Source: Bradyrhizobiaceae bacterium
Lineage (GTDB): Bacteria; Pseudomonadota; Alphaproteobacteria; Rhizobiales; Aestuariivirgaceae
Length of the DNA stretch: 50,660 nt
Reading direction: 5' to 3'
Assembly (NCBI GenBank): GCA_947475225.1
Contig: CANJMQ010000025.1
Coordinates: 1 to 50,660 of the forward strand
Part shown: positions 25,631 to 34,086 of the stretch, piece by piece
How positions within the stretch are numbered: the stretch's first letter is position 1
Layout of the letters: every line of letters starts with the position of its first letter
The notes under the pieces: generated by a model
The model's database searches: none
What the model saw: the letters and a program-made list of their open reading frames with translations, nothing else
What the model was told of the DNA's origin: nothing
Program-made: the position numbers and the translations under genes

Positions 25631-26134
25631 ATGGCACGCACCGGCTTTTATCCCGGCTCCTTCGATCCCGTAACCTACGGTCACCTCGATATTATCGCGC
25701 GGGCGGCGCGCCTCGTCGACAAGCTGGTGCTTGGTGTGGGCGTGCACCACGGCAAGCAGGCGCTGATACAGGCCGAGACCCGGATCGCGCTGTTGGAACA
25801 GGTGACGAAGCCGATCTCCGAGCATACGGGCGTCAAGATCACGGTCACGACGTTTGATGGCCTCGCTGTCGATGCAGCGCGCAAGAACCATGCGGGCATT
25901 ATAATCCGCGGCCTTCGGGATGCTACCGACTTCGACTACGAGGTCCAGATGGGCCAGATGAACGGTGCCATGGCGCCGGATATCGAGACGGTTTTCCTTG
26001 CAGCTTCCCCGGCCACCCGCATGATTGCCTCATCCTTGGTGAAGCAAATCGCGAAAATGGGGGGTGACATTACCCTTTTCATCCCCCGGGAGGCGCAGGA
26101 GGCCTTGGCCAAGGCGCTGAAGCCTTCGCATTGA
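25631..26134 (+). CDS. coaD: Phosphopantetheine adenylyltransferase
   Basis: Fourth step of coenzyme A synthesis: adenylyl transfer to 4'-phosphopantetheine. The 167-residue product starts MARTGFYPGSFDPVTYGHLD, with the nucleotidyltransferase TxGH motif, GLRDATDFDYEVQMGQMN, and the C-terminal ATRMIASSLVKQIAKMGGD block. Length is normal. It sits between the LysE-type gene and ppiA. Confidence 0.96.
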   Translation: MARTGFYPGSFDPVTYGHLDIIARAARLVDKLVLGVGVHHGKQALIQAETRIALLEQVTKPISEHTGVKITVTTFDGLAVDAARKNHAGIIIRGLRDATDFDYEVQMGQMNGAMAPDIETVFLAASPATRMIASSLVKQIAKMGGDITLFIPREAQEALAKALKPSH

Positions 26135-26185
26135 CATTTTATTGGCTTCCCCTCAGGAACGACGCCGACAACAACGGGAGACACC

Positions 26186-26698
26186 ATGATCAGGAAACTG
26201 GCACTTGCCGCTCTGGCGGCAGGCCTTCTCAGCACCCCGGCGCTTGCCGCGGACAAGCTCAAGGTAGAAATCAGCAAGGGCTGTTCATTCGACATCACGC
26301 TCAGGCCGGACCTCGCGCCCAAGCACGTGGCACAGATTACCAAGCTCGCCAAGGAAGGCTTCTACAACGGCATCATCTTCCACCGGGTGATTGAGGGCTT
26401 CATGGCTCAGACGGGTGACCCAACGGGCACCGGCATGGGCGGCTCCAAGCTCCCAGATATCAAGGCTGAGTTTACACAAGAACCGTTCAAGCGCGGCGCC
26501 GTCGGCATGGCGCGCTCGTCGGATCCGGATTCGGCCAACAGCCAGTTCTTCATCATGTTCGCGCCGGGTGACTTCCTGAACGGCCAGTACACGGTTTGGG
26601 GCCAGGTTGACGAGACGGGCATGGCCTGCGTCGACCAGATCGCCCGCGGCGAGCCGCCGGCGAACCCCGACAAGATGATCAAGGTCACGGTGGAGTAA
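26186..26698 (+). CDS. ppiA: Periplasmic peptidyl-prolyl cis-trans isomerase (cyclophilin)
   Basis: Catalyses proline isomerisation during protein folding in the periplasm. The 170-residue product has a signal peptide (MIRKLALAALAAGLLSTPALAA) and one cyclophilin domain with FHRVIEGFMAQTGDPTGTG and ARSSDPDSANSQFFIMF. It lies four bases before a cytosolic cyclophilin gene of similar sequence, indicating a tandem duplication. Confidence 0.92.
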   Translation: MIRKLALAALAAGLLSTPALAADKLKVEISKGCSFDITLRPDLAPKHVAQITKLAKEGFYNGIIFHRVIEGFMAQTGDPTGTGMGGSKLPDIKAEFTQEPFKRGAVGMARSSDPDSANSQFFIMFAPGDFLNGQYTVWGQVDETGMACVDQIARGEPPANPDKMIKVTVE

Positions 26699-26702
26699 GA
26701 AC

Positions 26703-27224
26703 ATGGCTGATCTCGAAAACACCCTCTATCTTGACGTTGCGAACGCCAAGGGCGAACCAAAGGGCCGCGTCACCATTTCCCTCCGCCCGGACCTGGCGCC
26801 GAACCACGTTGCGCGCATCAAGGAACTGGCCCGCGAGGGCGCCTATGACGGCGTGGTCTTCCACCGCGTCATCGAGGGCTTCATGGCCCAGGGCGGCGAC
26901 GTCCAGTATGGCAACACCACGTCTGCCAGCTTCAGCCCCGGCAGCGCCGGCATGGGCGGTTCCAAGAAGCCGAACCTGAAGCAGGAATTCTCCAAGGAGC
27001 CGCACGTGCGTGGCGTATGCTCCATGGCCCGCTCGCAGAACCCGGACTCGGCCAACAGTCAGTTTTTTATCTGTTTCGGCGACGCCGGCTTCCTTGACCG
27101 CCAGTACACGGTATGGGGCAATGTCACGGACGGCATGGATATTGTTGACGGCATCAAGCGCGGCGAACCTGTGCGCGAGCCGGACAAGATCACCAAAATG
27201 CAGGTCGCGGCCGACGCAAAGTAA
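26703..27224 (+). CDS. ppiB: Cytosolic peptidyl-prolyl cis-trans isomerase (cyclophilin)
   Basis: A 173-residue cyclophilin without signal peptide, starting MADLENTLYLDVANAKGEPKG. Active-site blocks FHRVIEGFMAQGGDVQYG and RSQNPDSANSQFFICFGDAGF are present. It follows ppiA by four bases and shares most core motifs with it. The compartments differ, so the pair serves folding on both sides of the inner membrane. Confidence 0.92.
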   Translation: MADLENTLYLDVANAKGEPKGRVTISLRPDLAPNHVARIKELAREGAYDGVVFHRVIEGFMAQGGDVQYGNTTSASFSPGSAGMGGSKKPNLKQEFSKEPHVRGVCSMARSQNPDSANSQFFICFGDAGFLDRQYTVWGNVTDGMDIVDGIKRGEPVREPDKITKMQVAADAK

Positions 27225-27239
27225 TCTCGAAGCTCGTCA

Positions 27240-27305
27240 CCCCGGCGAAAGCCGGGGCCCCGCTTCTCTCACGCGTTGTCTCCAAAGCTGGGTCTCGGTT
27301 TTTTT
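27240..27305 (+). terminator. Hairpin plus T tract after ppiB
   Basis: CCCCGGC (27240-27246) and GCCGGGG (27251-27257) enclose a GAAA tetraloop; a weaker GC/T-rich half follows and ends in seven Ts (27299-27305). The GTCACCCCGGCGAAAGCCGG core resembles a short palindromic repeat common in alphaproteobacterial genomes. The T tract is 41 bases from the tight hairpin, so efficiency is unclear. Confidence 0.45.
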
Positions 27306-27349
27306 GCCTGGACGGCGGGTTTGGGGACCATAATTCTTAGTTGAGCCTC

Positions 27350-28408
27350 ATGCGCGTCTCCGACTTCGACTTTGACCTGCCGCCTGAGCGCATCGCGCTT
27401 CGGCCGGCGTCGCCGCGTGATTCCTCGAAGCTGCTGGTGGTCCGTCAGGACGCTCTTGAAGACCGCATTTTCCGCGAACTCCCCGATCTACTTTGCGCAG
27501 GCGATGTGTTGGTCTTCAACAACACGCGCGTGATACCAGCGGCGCTCTCTGGCCATCGGATTGATCGCCTCGGTACCACGCCCAAGATTGAGGCCCTGTT
27601 GCACTTGCGCCTCGACGGCCACCGTTGGAAGGCCTTCGTGAAACCCGCCAAGAAGCTCGAGAGGGGCGATCGCGTGCGTTTCGAGGCGGGAAGAAAAGTG
27701 TTTTTTTCCAGTAGCTTGTATGCAACTGTTGAGGAGAAAGGCGAGGGTGGGGAGCTGACGCTCGCCTTTGATTTGCAAGGCCCCGCACTGGATGAGGCCA
27801 TTGCCATGGTCGGTGAGATTCCATTGCCGCCCTACATTGCGGGCAAGCGCGGCACTGACGAGCAGGACAGGGCTGATTACCAGACTGTTTTCGCGGTGAA
27901 GGAGGGGGCCGTGGCCGCCCCCACCGCTGGCCTGCACTTTACGCCCCAGTTGATGAAACGCATACAAGACGTTGGGATAAAACAGGAATTTGTAACACTT
28001 CATGTCGGCGCTGGCACGTTCCTGCCGGTCAAGGCGGAGGACACGAAGGACCACAGGATGCACGTCGAGTGGGGGGAGGTGACGGCCGCCACCTGTCAGC
28101 GCCTCAAAACTGCTCGCGCCGGGGGAGGCCGCATCGTGGCTGTGGGCACCACCTCGCTCCGCCTTCTCGAGAGTTCGGGGCTGGAGCCTTTTTCTGGCAC
28201 CACCGAGATATTCATTACCCCCGGCTATCGTTTCCGGGCTGTGGATATGCTGGTCACCAACTTTCACCTGCCCAAGTCGACCCTGTTCATGCTGGTCTCG
28301 GCCTTTGCCGGACTGGAACGCATGCGGTCCGCCTACGCCCATGCAATCTCGAATGACTATCGGTTCTATTCCTACGGCGACTCCAGCCTGCTATTTCCCG
28401 CGCCATGA
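27350..28408 (+). CDS. queA: tRNA preQ1 ribosyltransferase-isomerase QueA
   Basis: Adds the ribosyl part of S-adenosylmethionine to preQ1 in tRNA, giving epoxyqueuosine. The 352-residue product starts [19 protein letters not shown] and has [41 protein letters not shown] and [17 protein letters not shown], all diagnostic. ATG 27350 is preferred over the TTG at 27341. It overlaps tgt by four bases (ATGA), so both enzymes of queuosine synthesis are coupled. Confidence 0.96.
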   Translation: MRVSDFDFDLPPERIALRPASPRDSSKLLVVRQDALEDRIFRELPDLLCAGDVLVFNNTRVIPAALSGHRIDRLGTTPKIEALLHLRLDGHRWKAFVKPAKKLERGDRVRFEAGRKVFFSSSLYATVEEKGEGGELTLAFDLQGPALDEAIAMVGEIPLPPYIAGKRGTDEQDRADYQTVFAVKEGAVAAPTAGLHFTPQLMKRIQDVGIKQEFVTLHVGAGTFLPVKAEDTKDHRMHVEWGEVTAATCQRLKTARAGGGRIVAVGTTSLRLLESSGLEPFSGTTEIFITPGYRFRAVDMLVTNFHLPKSTLFMLVSAFAGLERMRSAYAHAISNDYRFYSYGDSSLLFPAP

Positions 28409-29532
28409 CCACTGAGTTCAGCTTCAAGCTTCATGGCACGGATGGTATCGGGCGACTCGGCACCGTCCACACCCTCCATGGTGACATCCGCACCCCGGCT
28501 TTCATGCCGGTGGGCACGGTGGGCACGGTGAAGGGCCTATACCTCGACCAGGTAGAGGGGACGGGGGCCGATATCATCCTCGGGAACACGTACCACCTGA
28601 TGCTCAGGCCCGGGGCGGAGGAGGTCGCGAAACTCGGCGGCCTCCACAAGTTCATCGGCTGGAAGCGCCCGATCCTCACGGATTCCGGTGGGTTCCAAAT
28701 CATGTCGCTGTCGAAGATCCGCAAGATCACCGAGCAGTCTGCGATGTTTCAGTCCCACATCGACGGCAGGAGATATGAGCTTTCGCCAGAGCGGGCGATG
28801 GAGATTCAGCGCCTGCTTGGTTCCGACATCCAGATGCAGCTTGATCAGTGCATCGAGTACCCTCACACCGAACAGGAAGCCGAGAAGGCCATGCAGCTGT
28901 CGCTGCGCTGGGCTGAGCGCTCCCGCAAGGCCTTTGGTCGGCAGCCGGGGCGGGGCAATTTCGGCATTGTGCAGGGCGGCATCAATCCGAAGCTCCGCAG
29001 GGAAAGTGCCGAGGGGCTCAAGTCCATCGGTTTTGAGGGCTATGCCATCGGCGGGCTGGCGGTTGGGGAGGGGCATGACCTCATGCTGCAGGCCATAGAG
29101 CACACCGTCCCGCATCTGCCGGTGGACCGTCCGCGCTACCTGATGGGGGTGGGAACGCCGCAGGATATCCTCGAGTCGGTTGCGCGTGGCATCGACATGT
29201 TTGACTGCGTGTTGCCCACTCGCTCCGGCCGCCACGGACAGGCCTTCACCCGCTTTGGAAAGATCAACCTGCGGAATGCCCGGCATGCAGATGATCCGAG
29301 GCCGCTGGACCCCGAGCACCCCTGCCCGGCATTGTCGCAATATTCCCGGGCCTATCTGCACCACCTGATCCGCTCCGGCGAGTTGCTTGGCATGATGCTG
29401 CTGTCCTGGGCGAACATTGCATATTACCAGTCGCTTATGGAGGGCATCCGGACGGCCATCTCCGAAGGCCGGTTCGAAGAATTCCGGCTTGCGACGAAGG
29501 AACAGTGGAAGCGCGGCGATATCCAGGCATAA
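28405..29532 (+). CDS. tgt: tRNA-guanine transglycosylase with altered zinc site
   Basis: Exchanges G34 of Asp, Asn, His and Tyr tRNAs for preQ1. The 375-residue product has the active-site segments [39 protein letters not shown] and [19 protein letters not shown] (nucleophilic Asp). The structural zinc site, CxCxxC plus His in known enzymes, is changed: the three Cys places read H305, C307 and L310 in PEHPCPALS, and the His place is A336 in SWANIAYY. Coupling to queA supports a queuosine role. Either the lineage dispenses with zinc or activity is changed; the fold otherwise looks intact. Confidence 0.88.
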   Translation: MTTEFSFKLHGTDGIGRLGTVHTLHGDIRTPAFMPVGTVGTVKGLYLDQVEGTGADIILGNTYHLMLRPGAEEVAKLGGLHKFIGWKRPILTDSGGFQIMSLSKIRKITEQSAMFQSHIDGRRYELSPERAMEIQRLLGSDIQMQLDQCIEYPHTEQEAEKAMQLSLRWAERSRKAFGRQPGRGNFGIVQGGINPKLRRESAEGLKSIGFEGYAIGGLAVGEGHDLMLQAIEHTVPHLPVDRPRYLMGVGTPQDILESVARGIDMFDCVLPTRSGRHGQAFTRFGKINLRNARHADDPRPLDPEHPCPALSQYSRAYLHHLIRSGELLGMMLLSWANIAYYQSLMEGIRTAISEGRFEEFRLATKEQWKRGDIQA

Positions 29533-29556
29533 TCGCCCGTAAATTGGGAGGACGAC

Positions 29557-30003
29557 ATGAAGCTTTCGGACGAGGTGATCATCCCCGTGTCACGCCAGAA
29601 GGTGTGGCAGGCGCTCAATGATCCCGAGGTGCTGCGCCAGGCCATTCCCGGCTGCGAGGAGATTGTGAAGAAATCCGACACCGAGATGGAAGCCAGAGTA
29701 ACAGTGAAGATGGGCCCGGTGAAGGCCAGCTTCAAAGGCGCTGTCACACTCTCGGAGCTCAATCCGCCGCACGGCTACCGGATTCAGGGCGAAGGCAAGT
29801 CGATGATGGGCGGCGCCGTTGGCGGCGCCAATGTCCGCCTCGAGGACGTGCCGGAGGGCACCAAGCTGATCTATGACGTCGATGCCCAGGTGACTGGCAA
29901 GATCGCCAGCCTCGCCCAGCGCTTCATCGAGCCGACCGCGAAGCAACTCTCCGCCCAGTTCTTCGACAACTTTGCCAAGCTCGCCGCCAACGAGCCGGGC
30001 TAA
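29557..30003 (+). CDS. CoxG-like SRPBCC-domain protein
   Basis: A 148-residue protein of the CoxG/SRPBCC fold (MKLSDEVIIPVSRQKVWQAL; DPEVLRQAIPGCEEI; LIYDVDAQVTGKIASL), the group of CO-dehydrogenase subunit G. In cox clusters CoxG helps place the enzyme at the membrane. No coxMSL genes or molybdenum-hydroxylase genes are in the window, so it is an orphan here and may bind a lipid or another partner. GGGAGG lies before the ATG. It converges on ydcV with one base between stops. Confidence 0.75.
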   Translation: MKLSDEVIIPVSRQKVWQALNDPEVLRQAIPGCEEIVKKSDTEMEARVTVKMGPVKASFKGAVTLSELNPPHGYRIQGEGKSMMGGAVGGANVRLEDVPEGTKLIYDVDAQVTGKIASLAQRFIEPTAKQLSAQFFDNFAKLAANEPG

Positions 30004-30004
30004 A

Positions 30005-30817
30005 TCACCTCCCCGAGCCTCCCGTATGCTCACCCTCGCGCGTCAGGTAGTAGGCGGCGAGTATGGGCAGGAAGGTCACCGCAATCACGATCATCGCCAC
30101 CACATTGGTGACGGGCCGCTGACGTGGGCGGATCAGTTCGTTCAGCATCCAGATCGGCAGCGTCGCCTGCTGGCCTGCCGTGAAGGTGGTCACGATCACC
30201 TCGTCGAAGGACAGCGCAAAGGCAAGCATGCCGCCCGCGAGCAGGGCGGAACTGATCTGTGGCAGAATGACATGGCGGAAGGTCTGCGCACCGTTTGCAC
30301 CTAGGTCCACGGAGGCCTCGATCATGCTGGGTGACAGCCGCCGGAAGCGGGCGAGCGCATTATTGTAGACGACGACAATGCAGAAAGTGGCGTGACCCAG
30401 GACGATGGTCCATGTCGAGAACGGGATGGACATGATGTCGAAAGCCGAGCGCAACGCGATGCCGGTGATGATGCCGGGAAGTGCGATTGGCAGGATGAAT
30501 AGCAGCGAGAGCGAATCCTTGCCGAAGAAGCGTGCCCGCCACAGTGCGGCGGCTGCGAGCGTGCCGAGGATCAGCGCAATGAGCGTGGCAAGCACCGCCA
30601 CCTTGAGCGACAGCCACAGCGGCCCCCAGATGTCGGGCCGGTCGAACCATGCGACCGAGAGCCAGTGCAGCGTCAGGCTGGGCGGCGGGAACTGGAAGCT
30701 CTTCTCCTCGGTGGTGAAGGCATAGAGGAAGATCAGCGCCAGCGGCAGGTGAAGAAACAGCAATCCACCGACGGCAGCCGCCTTGAGAGGGACTGATGCG
30801 CCGGGTTCAGAGCGCAT
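30005..30817 (-). CDS. ydcV: ABC transporter permease, YdcV/PotC type
   Basis: Second inner-membrane permease of a ydcSTUV-type importer. The 270-residue product has six hydrophobic segments and the ATPase-contact loop [20 protein letters not shown]. Its start overlaps the ydcU end by 11 bases. The transporter belongs to the spermidine/putrescine group; the real substrate is not settled even in E. coli. Confidence 0.88.
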   Translation of the reverse strand: MRSEPGASVPLKAAAVGGLLFLHLPLALIFLYAFTTEEKSFQFPPPSLTLHWLSVAWFDRPDIWGPLWLSLKVAVLATLIALILGTLAAAALWRARFFGKDSLSLLFILPIALPGIITGIALRSAFDIMSIPFSTWTIVLGHATFCIVVVYNNALARFRRLSPSMIEASVDLGANGAQTFRHVILPQISSALLAGGMLAFALSFDEVIVTTFTAGQQATLPIWMLNELIRPRQRPVTNVVAMIVIAVTFLPILAAYYLTREGEHTGGSGR

Positions 30818-31736
30818 CGAAGGCTCCCATGCGGCGCGCGATCATCAGATAGATCCCCATGATGACGACCGGAACGACGGTAAAGGCGGCGGCGAGCGGA
30901 ATGTCACCGGCGGTCCCCTGCAGCGCATAGACGGTGGTGCCGATGAAGGGCCTCGAATTGCCAACGATCTGCGGGATGATGTAATCGCCCAGCGTGAGCG
31001 AGAAGGTGAAGATCGAACCTGCGATCACGCCCGGCATGGCGAGCGGCAGGATCACCGTCCTGAAGGTTTGGCGCGGCGAGGCGCCGAGATCGGCGGAGGC
31101 TTCGATGAAGTTCTTCGGCACGCGTTCGAGCGCTGCCTGCGTGGGCAGGATCATGTAGGGCAGCCAGATATAAACGAAGACGATGAAGGTGCCGATATAG
31201 CTGAAGGACAGCGACGAGCCGCCGATCACCGGCATCGCCAGCAGCGCGTCCAGAAGCCAGCCCAGATGGATCTTGCCCGCCACCCAGGTGACAATGCCTT
31301 CCTTGGCGAGGATCAGTTTCCAAGCATAGACCTTGACGAGATAGCTCGACCAGAGGGGCATCATGACCGCAAGATAGAAAAGCGCCTTCCAGCCACCGCG
31401 GGCATAGCGCGCGGCGTAATAGGCGATTGGGAAGGCCAAGATGGCGCTGGCCAGCGTGACGGCCGCCGCCATGACGGCGGTCCGAAGGATGATCGTCAGG
31501 TTCGTGGGCGTGAAAAGTTGCTCGTAGGTCGACAGTGTAAATTCGTGGACGATGAGGCCGGAGAATTCATCGAGTGAATAGAAACTCTGCAGCAGAAGCG
31601 CGAACAGCGAACCCAGATAGACGATGCCGATCCACAGGAGCGGCGGCAGCAGCAGCGCGAACGTCAGCAACCCTGAATGGCGATAGAAGAAGTCCGAGAG
31701 TCGGCTGCGGGGATTCGTGGCGATGGCGCCGCTCAT
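30807..31736 (-). CDS. ydcU: ABC transporter permease, YdcU/PotB type
   Basis: First permease of the same importer, 309 residues, six hydrophobic segments, contact loop [20 protein letters not shown]. The ATG shares four bases with the ydcT stop and its end overlaps ydcV by 11 bases, indicating tight coupling of the three genes. The N-terminal cytosolic stretch (about residues 1-20) is polar, as usual for PotB-type subunits. Confidence 0.88.
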   Translation of the reverse strand: MSGAIATNPRSRLSDFFYRHSGLLTFALLLPPLLWIGIVYLGSLFALLLQSFYSLDEFSGLIVHEFTLSTYEQLFTPTNLTIILRTAVMAAAVTLASAILAFPIAYYAARYARGGWKALFYLAVMMPLWSSYLVKVYAWKLILAKEGIVTWVAGKIHLGWLLDALLAMPVIGGSSLSFSYIGTFIVFVYIWLPYMILPTQAALERVPKNFIEASADLGASPRQTFRTVILPLAMPGVIAGSIFTFSLTLGDYIIPQIVGNSRPFIGTTVYALQGTAGDIPLAAAFTVVPVVIMGIYLMIARRMGAFDAL

Positions 31737-32743
31737 GCCGCCTCCATGGCGACGAGGTTGCAGGCATCCCAGGCAAGCGCCACCGTCTCGCCTTCCTGGA
31801 TTGTGGTCATGCCGGTGGGGATTGCCGCGATGATGCGGGTGCTGTTCAACTCCACCGCAATGCGGGTAATGGCACCCTGGTACAGCGCGGAGGCGACCCG
31901 ACCCGAGACGCCAAATTGACCGGCCGGAAGCGCCTCACCGGCTCGGACGAGTCTCACCTTCTCCGGCCGCAGGCTTGTCCAGGCATGGGTGCCGCCATGG
32001 GCCGCGGCAAATTCCGGCGGCAGCACGTTGGAGGATCCGACAAAATCCGCCACGAAGCGCGAGCGTGGGTGTTCGTAGACATCGGCCGGCGGGCCTGCCT
32101 GCACGATTTTCCCTTCGTTGAAGATTGCCACCCGGTTAGCCATGGACAGGGCCTCGCCCTGGTCATGTGTCACCAGGACGAAGGTGATGCCGAGTTCCTT
32201 CTGCAACGCCTTCAACTCCTCTTGCATCTGTTCGCGCAGCTTCAGGTCGAGGGCGCCCAGCGGTTCGTCGAGCAGCAACACCTTGGGCTGGTTGACGAGG
32301 GCGCGGGCAAGCGCCACGCGCTGGCGTTGACCGCCCGACAGCTGCGAGGGTCTGCGCTGGTCGAAGCCCTTGAGCTTGACCATGGCGAGAGTTTCCAGAG
32401 CTTTCGCTTCACGCTCCGCGCGGGCGACACCCTTGATCATCAGGCCATAGGCGACGTTCTCGCCAACTGTCATGTGGGGAAACAGCGCATAGTCCTGGAA
32501 CACGGTATTGACGTTGCGCCTGTAGGGCGGAAGCCCCTCGGCGGTTTCGCCGAAGATTTCGATGTGGCCCGATGTCGGCTGCTCGAAGCCCGCGATCAGG
32601 CGGAGGCAGGTGGTCTTTCCTGAGCCGGAGGGGCCCAGCATGGCGAAGAACTCGCCCTCGAAAATGTCGAGGGACACGTCGTCGACGGCTTTCACATGGC
32701 CGAAGTGGCGTGACACGTGTTGAAAGCTGACAGCTGGTGGCAT
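31733..32743 (-). CDS. ydcT: ABC transporter ATP-binding protein, YdcT/PotA type
   Basis: ATPase of the importer, 336 residues. Walker A GPSGSGKTTC, Q-loop VFQDYALFPHM, signature LSGGQRQRVALARAL, Walker B VLLLDEPLGALD and H-loop VLVTHDQGEA are present, followed by a TOBE domain (about 250-336). The ATG at 32743 has AGGA eight bases upstream; a longer in-frame stretch before it overlaps the hairpin and is rejected. It is separated from ydcS by that hairpin and coupled to ydcU by ATGA. Confidence 0.93.
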   Translation of the reverse strand: MPPAVSFQHVSRHFGHVKAVDDVSLDIFEGEFFAMLGPSGSGKTTCLRLIAGFEQPTSGHIEIFGETAEGLPPYRRNVNTVFQDYALFPHMTVGENVAYGLMIKGVARAEREAKALETLAMVKLKGFDQRRPSQLSGGQRQRVALARALVNQPKVLLLDEPLGALDLKLREQMQEELKALQKELGITFVLVTHDQGEALSMANRVAIFNEGKIVQAGPPADVYEHPRSRFVADFVGSSNVLPPEFAAAHGGTHAWTSLRPEKVRLVRAGEALPAGQFGVSGRVASALYQGAITRIAVELNSTRIIAAIPTGMTTIQEGETVALAWDACNLVAMEAA

Positions 32744-32761
32744 GATTCGTCCTGAACTGAA

Positions 32762-32786
32762 GACCCCGGCCTGCGAGGCCGGGGTC
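32762..32786 (-). other. Perfect hairpin between ydcS and ydcT
   Basis: GACCCCGGCCT (32762-32772) pairs with AGGCCGGGGTC (32776-32786) around a three-base loop. It lies 22 bases after the ydcS stop and 19 before the ydcT start. Such stems after a binding-protein gene often protect its message so that more binding protein than membrane parts is made; that use here is inference. Confidence 0.6.
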
Positions 32787-32808
32787 AAGCTTGCTTGGGT
32801 AGCGAGCC

Positions 32809-33963
32809 TTATTGGCTCATGACCTCTCGGTAGGCCTTGTCCCACTGCGAATAGGGAACACAGCCACCCTCGGCCGCACACTTCGAGGTCGGCGTGCGCC
32901 AGAACCAGATCTTGTCGAAGTTCTCGAAGCCATTGGTGGCGCAGCCGGCATCCGTCAGCAGTTCATTGCCCTTGCAGGCAGCGGGAACGGACGGCACGGA
33001 ACCGAACCAGGCGGCGAGGTCACCCTGCAGCTTGGGCTGCAGCGAGTGGTTCAGCCACATGTAGGCGCAGTTCGGGTGCGGCGCGTTGGCGTGCATCATG
33101 GTGGTGTCGGCCCAGCCGGTGGCGCCTTCCTCCGGAACGGTGGAGGCGATGGGCTGCTTGTCGGCCTCGAGCAGGTTCACCTGGAACGGCCAGGACGAGG
33201 AGGCGACGACGCCTTCGTTCTTGAAGTCGTCGATCTGCACCATCGCATCATGCCAGTAGCGGCCGACGAGCTGGCGCTGGTTCTTCAGCAGCGCGATGAC
33301 CGCGTCGAACTGTGCCTGGTTCAGCTCATAGGGGTTCTTGATGCCGAGCTCGGGCTTGGTCTTCATCAGGTAGAGCGCGCCGTCGGCCACGTAGATCGGG
33401 CCGTCGAAGGCCTGGACGCGGCCCTTGTTCGACTTGCCGTCGGGCAGGGTCTGCTCCTCGAAGACCACCGACCAGCTCGTCGGCGCGTCCTTGAACACCT
33501 TGGTGTTGTAGGCCAGCACATTGGGTCCCCACTGATAGGGCACACCATAATGCACGCCATCCACCGTGTGCCATGGCGCGTCCTTCAGGCGGTCGTCCAG
33601 CGTGCCCCAATCCTTGATGAGCTCGATGTTGATCGGCTGCACCTTCTTGCCGGCCACAAGGCGCAGCGAGGCATCGCCCGAGGCGGTGACGAGGTCGAAG
33701 CCGCCCTGGTTCATCAGGGTCACCATTTCGTCGGATGTGGCCGCGGTCTTCACGTTGACCTTGCAGCCCGTCTCTTTTTCGAAGCCCGTGACCCAGTCAT
33801 AATTCTTGTCGGTCTCGCCGCGCTCGATGTAGCCCGGCCACGCAACGATATCGACCTGGCCTTCACCGGCACCGATCTCCTTCTTGGCCTCCTGCGCCAT
33901 GGCGATGCCCGCCACGGCTACGAGGGCGGCAAGCGATGTGATCGCTGTCTTCATGAACGTCAT
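32809..33963 (-). CDS. ydcS: ABC transporter substrate-binding protein, YdcS type
   Basis: Periplasmic binding protein of the importer, 384 residues. A signal peptide (about 1-23, ending AMAQ) is followed by VDIVAWPGYIERGETDKNYD, ETGCKVNVKTAATSDEM, FDLVTASGDASLRL and YGVPYQWGPN, which I recognise as closely matching E. coli YdcS; cysteines near the end (CKGN, GCAT) are also shared. GGGAG lies eight bases before the ATG at 33963. It heads the ydcSTUV operon and is divergent from an 8-oxoguanine-deaminase-type gene 123 bases away. Confidence 0.92.
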   Translation of the reverse strand: MTFMKTAITSLAALVAVAGIAMAQEAKKEIGAGEGQVDIVAWPGYIERGETDKNYDWVTGFEKETGCKVNVKTAATSDEMVTLMNQGGFDLVTASGDASLRLVAGKKVQPINIELIKDWGTLDDRLKDAPWHTVDGVHYGVPYQWGPNVLAYNTKVFKDAPTSWSVVFEEQTLPDGKSNKGRVQAFDGPIYVADGALYLMKTKPELGIKNPYELNQAQFDAVIALLKNQRQLVGRYWHDAMVQIDDFKNEGVVASSSWPFQVNLLEADKQPIASTVPEEGATGWADTTMMHANAPHPNCAYMWLNHSLQPKLQGDLAAWFGSVPSVPAACKGNELLTDAGCATNGFENFDKIWFWRTPTSKCAAEGGCVPYSQWDKAYREVMSQ

Positions 33964-34044
33964 TATGTCTGCTCCCTGTTGGGCCACGTGTAAGGGTGCT
34001 TCTTGGCAGCACCATCGGGCCCGTGCCATGTATTGTGAACCGAA

Positions 34045-34062
34045 GTTGACCCAAAGTTCAAC
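34045..34062. promoter_or_regulatory. Candidate operator between ydcS and the deaminase gene
   Basis: GTTGA (34045-34049) and TCAAC (34058-34062) form an inverted repeat with an eight-base spacer; the flanks also repeat AAGTT directly. It lies 25 bases before the deaminase start in the only region able to serve both divergent genes. No regulator gene lies beside it. Confidence 0.3.
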
Positions 34063-34086
34063 CCCAGCAAACCTTTAGGTAACGAA

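Noticed and set aside
24595..25641. A 348-codon open frame antisense to gyrA and the LysE-type gene
   Set aside because: It is rich in His, Gln and Arg as shadow frames usually are, and crosses two certain genes.
31574..32623. A 349-codon open frame antisense to ydcT and ydcU
   Set aside because: It is the shadow of ABC transporter genes, with no recognisable motif.
32812..33993. A 393-codon open frame antisense to ydcS
   Set aside because: It mirrors a highly recognisable binding-protein gene; long antisense frames are common in GC-rich codon usage and its translation has no family features.
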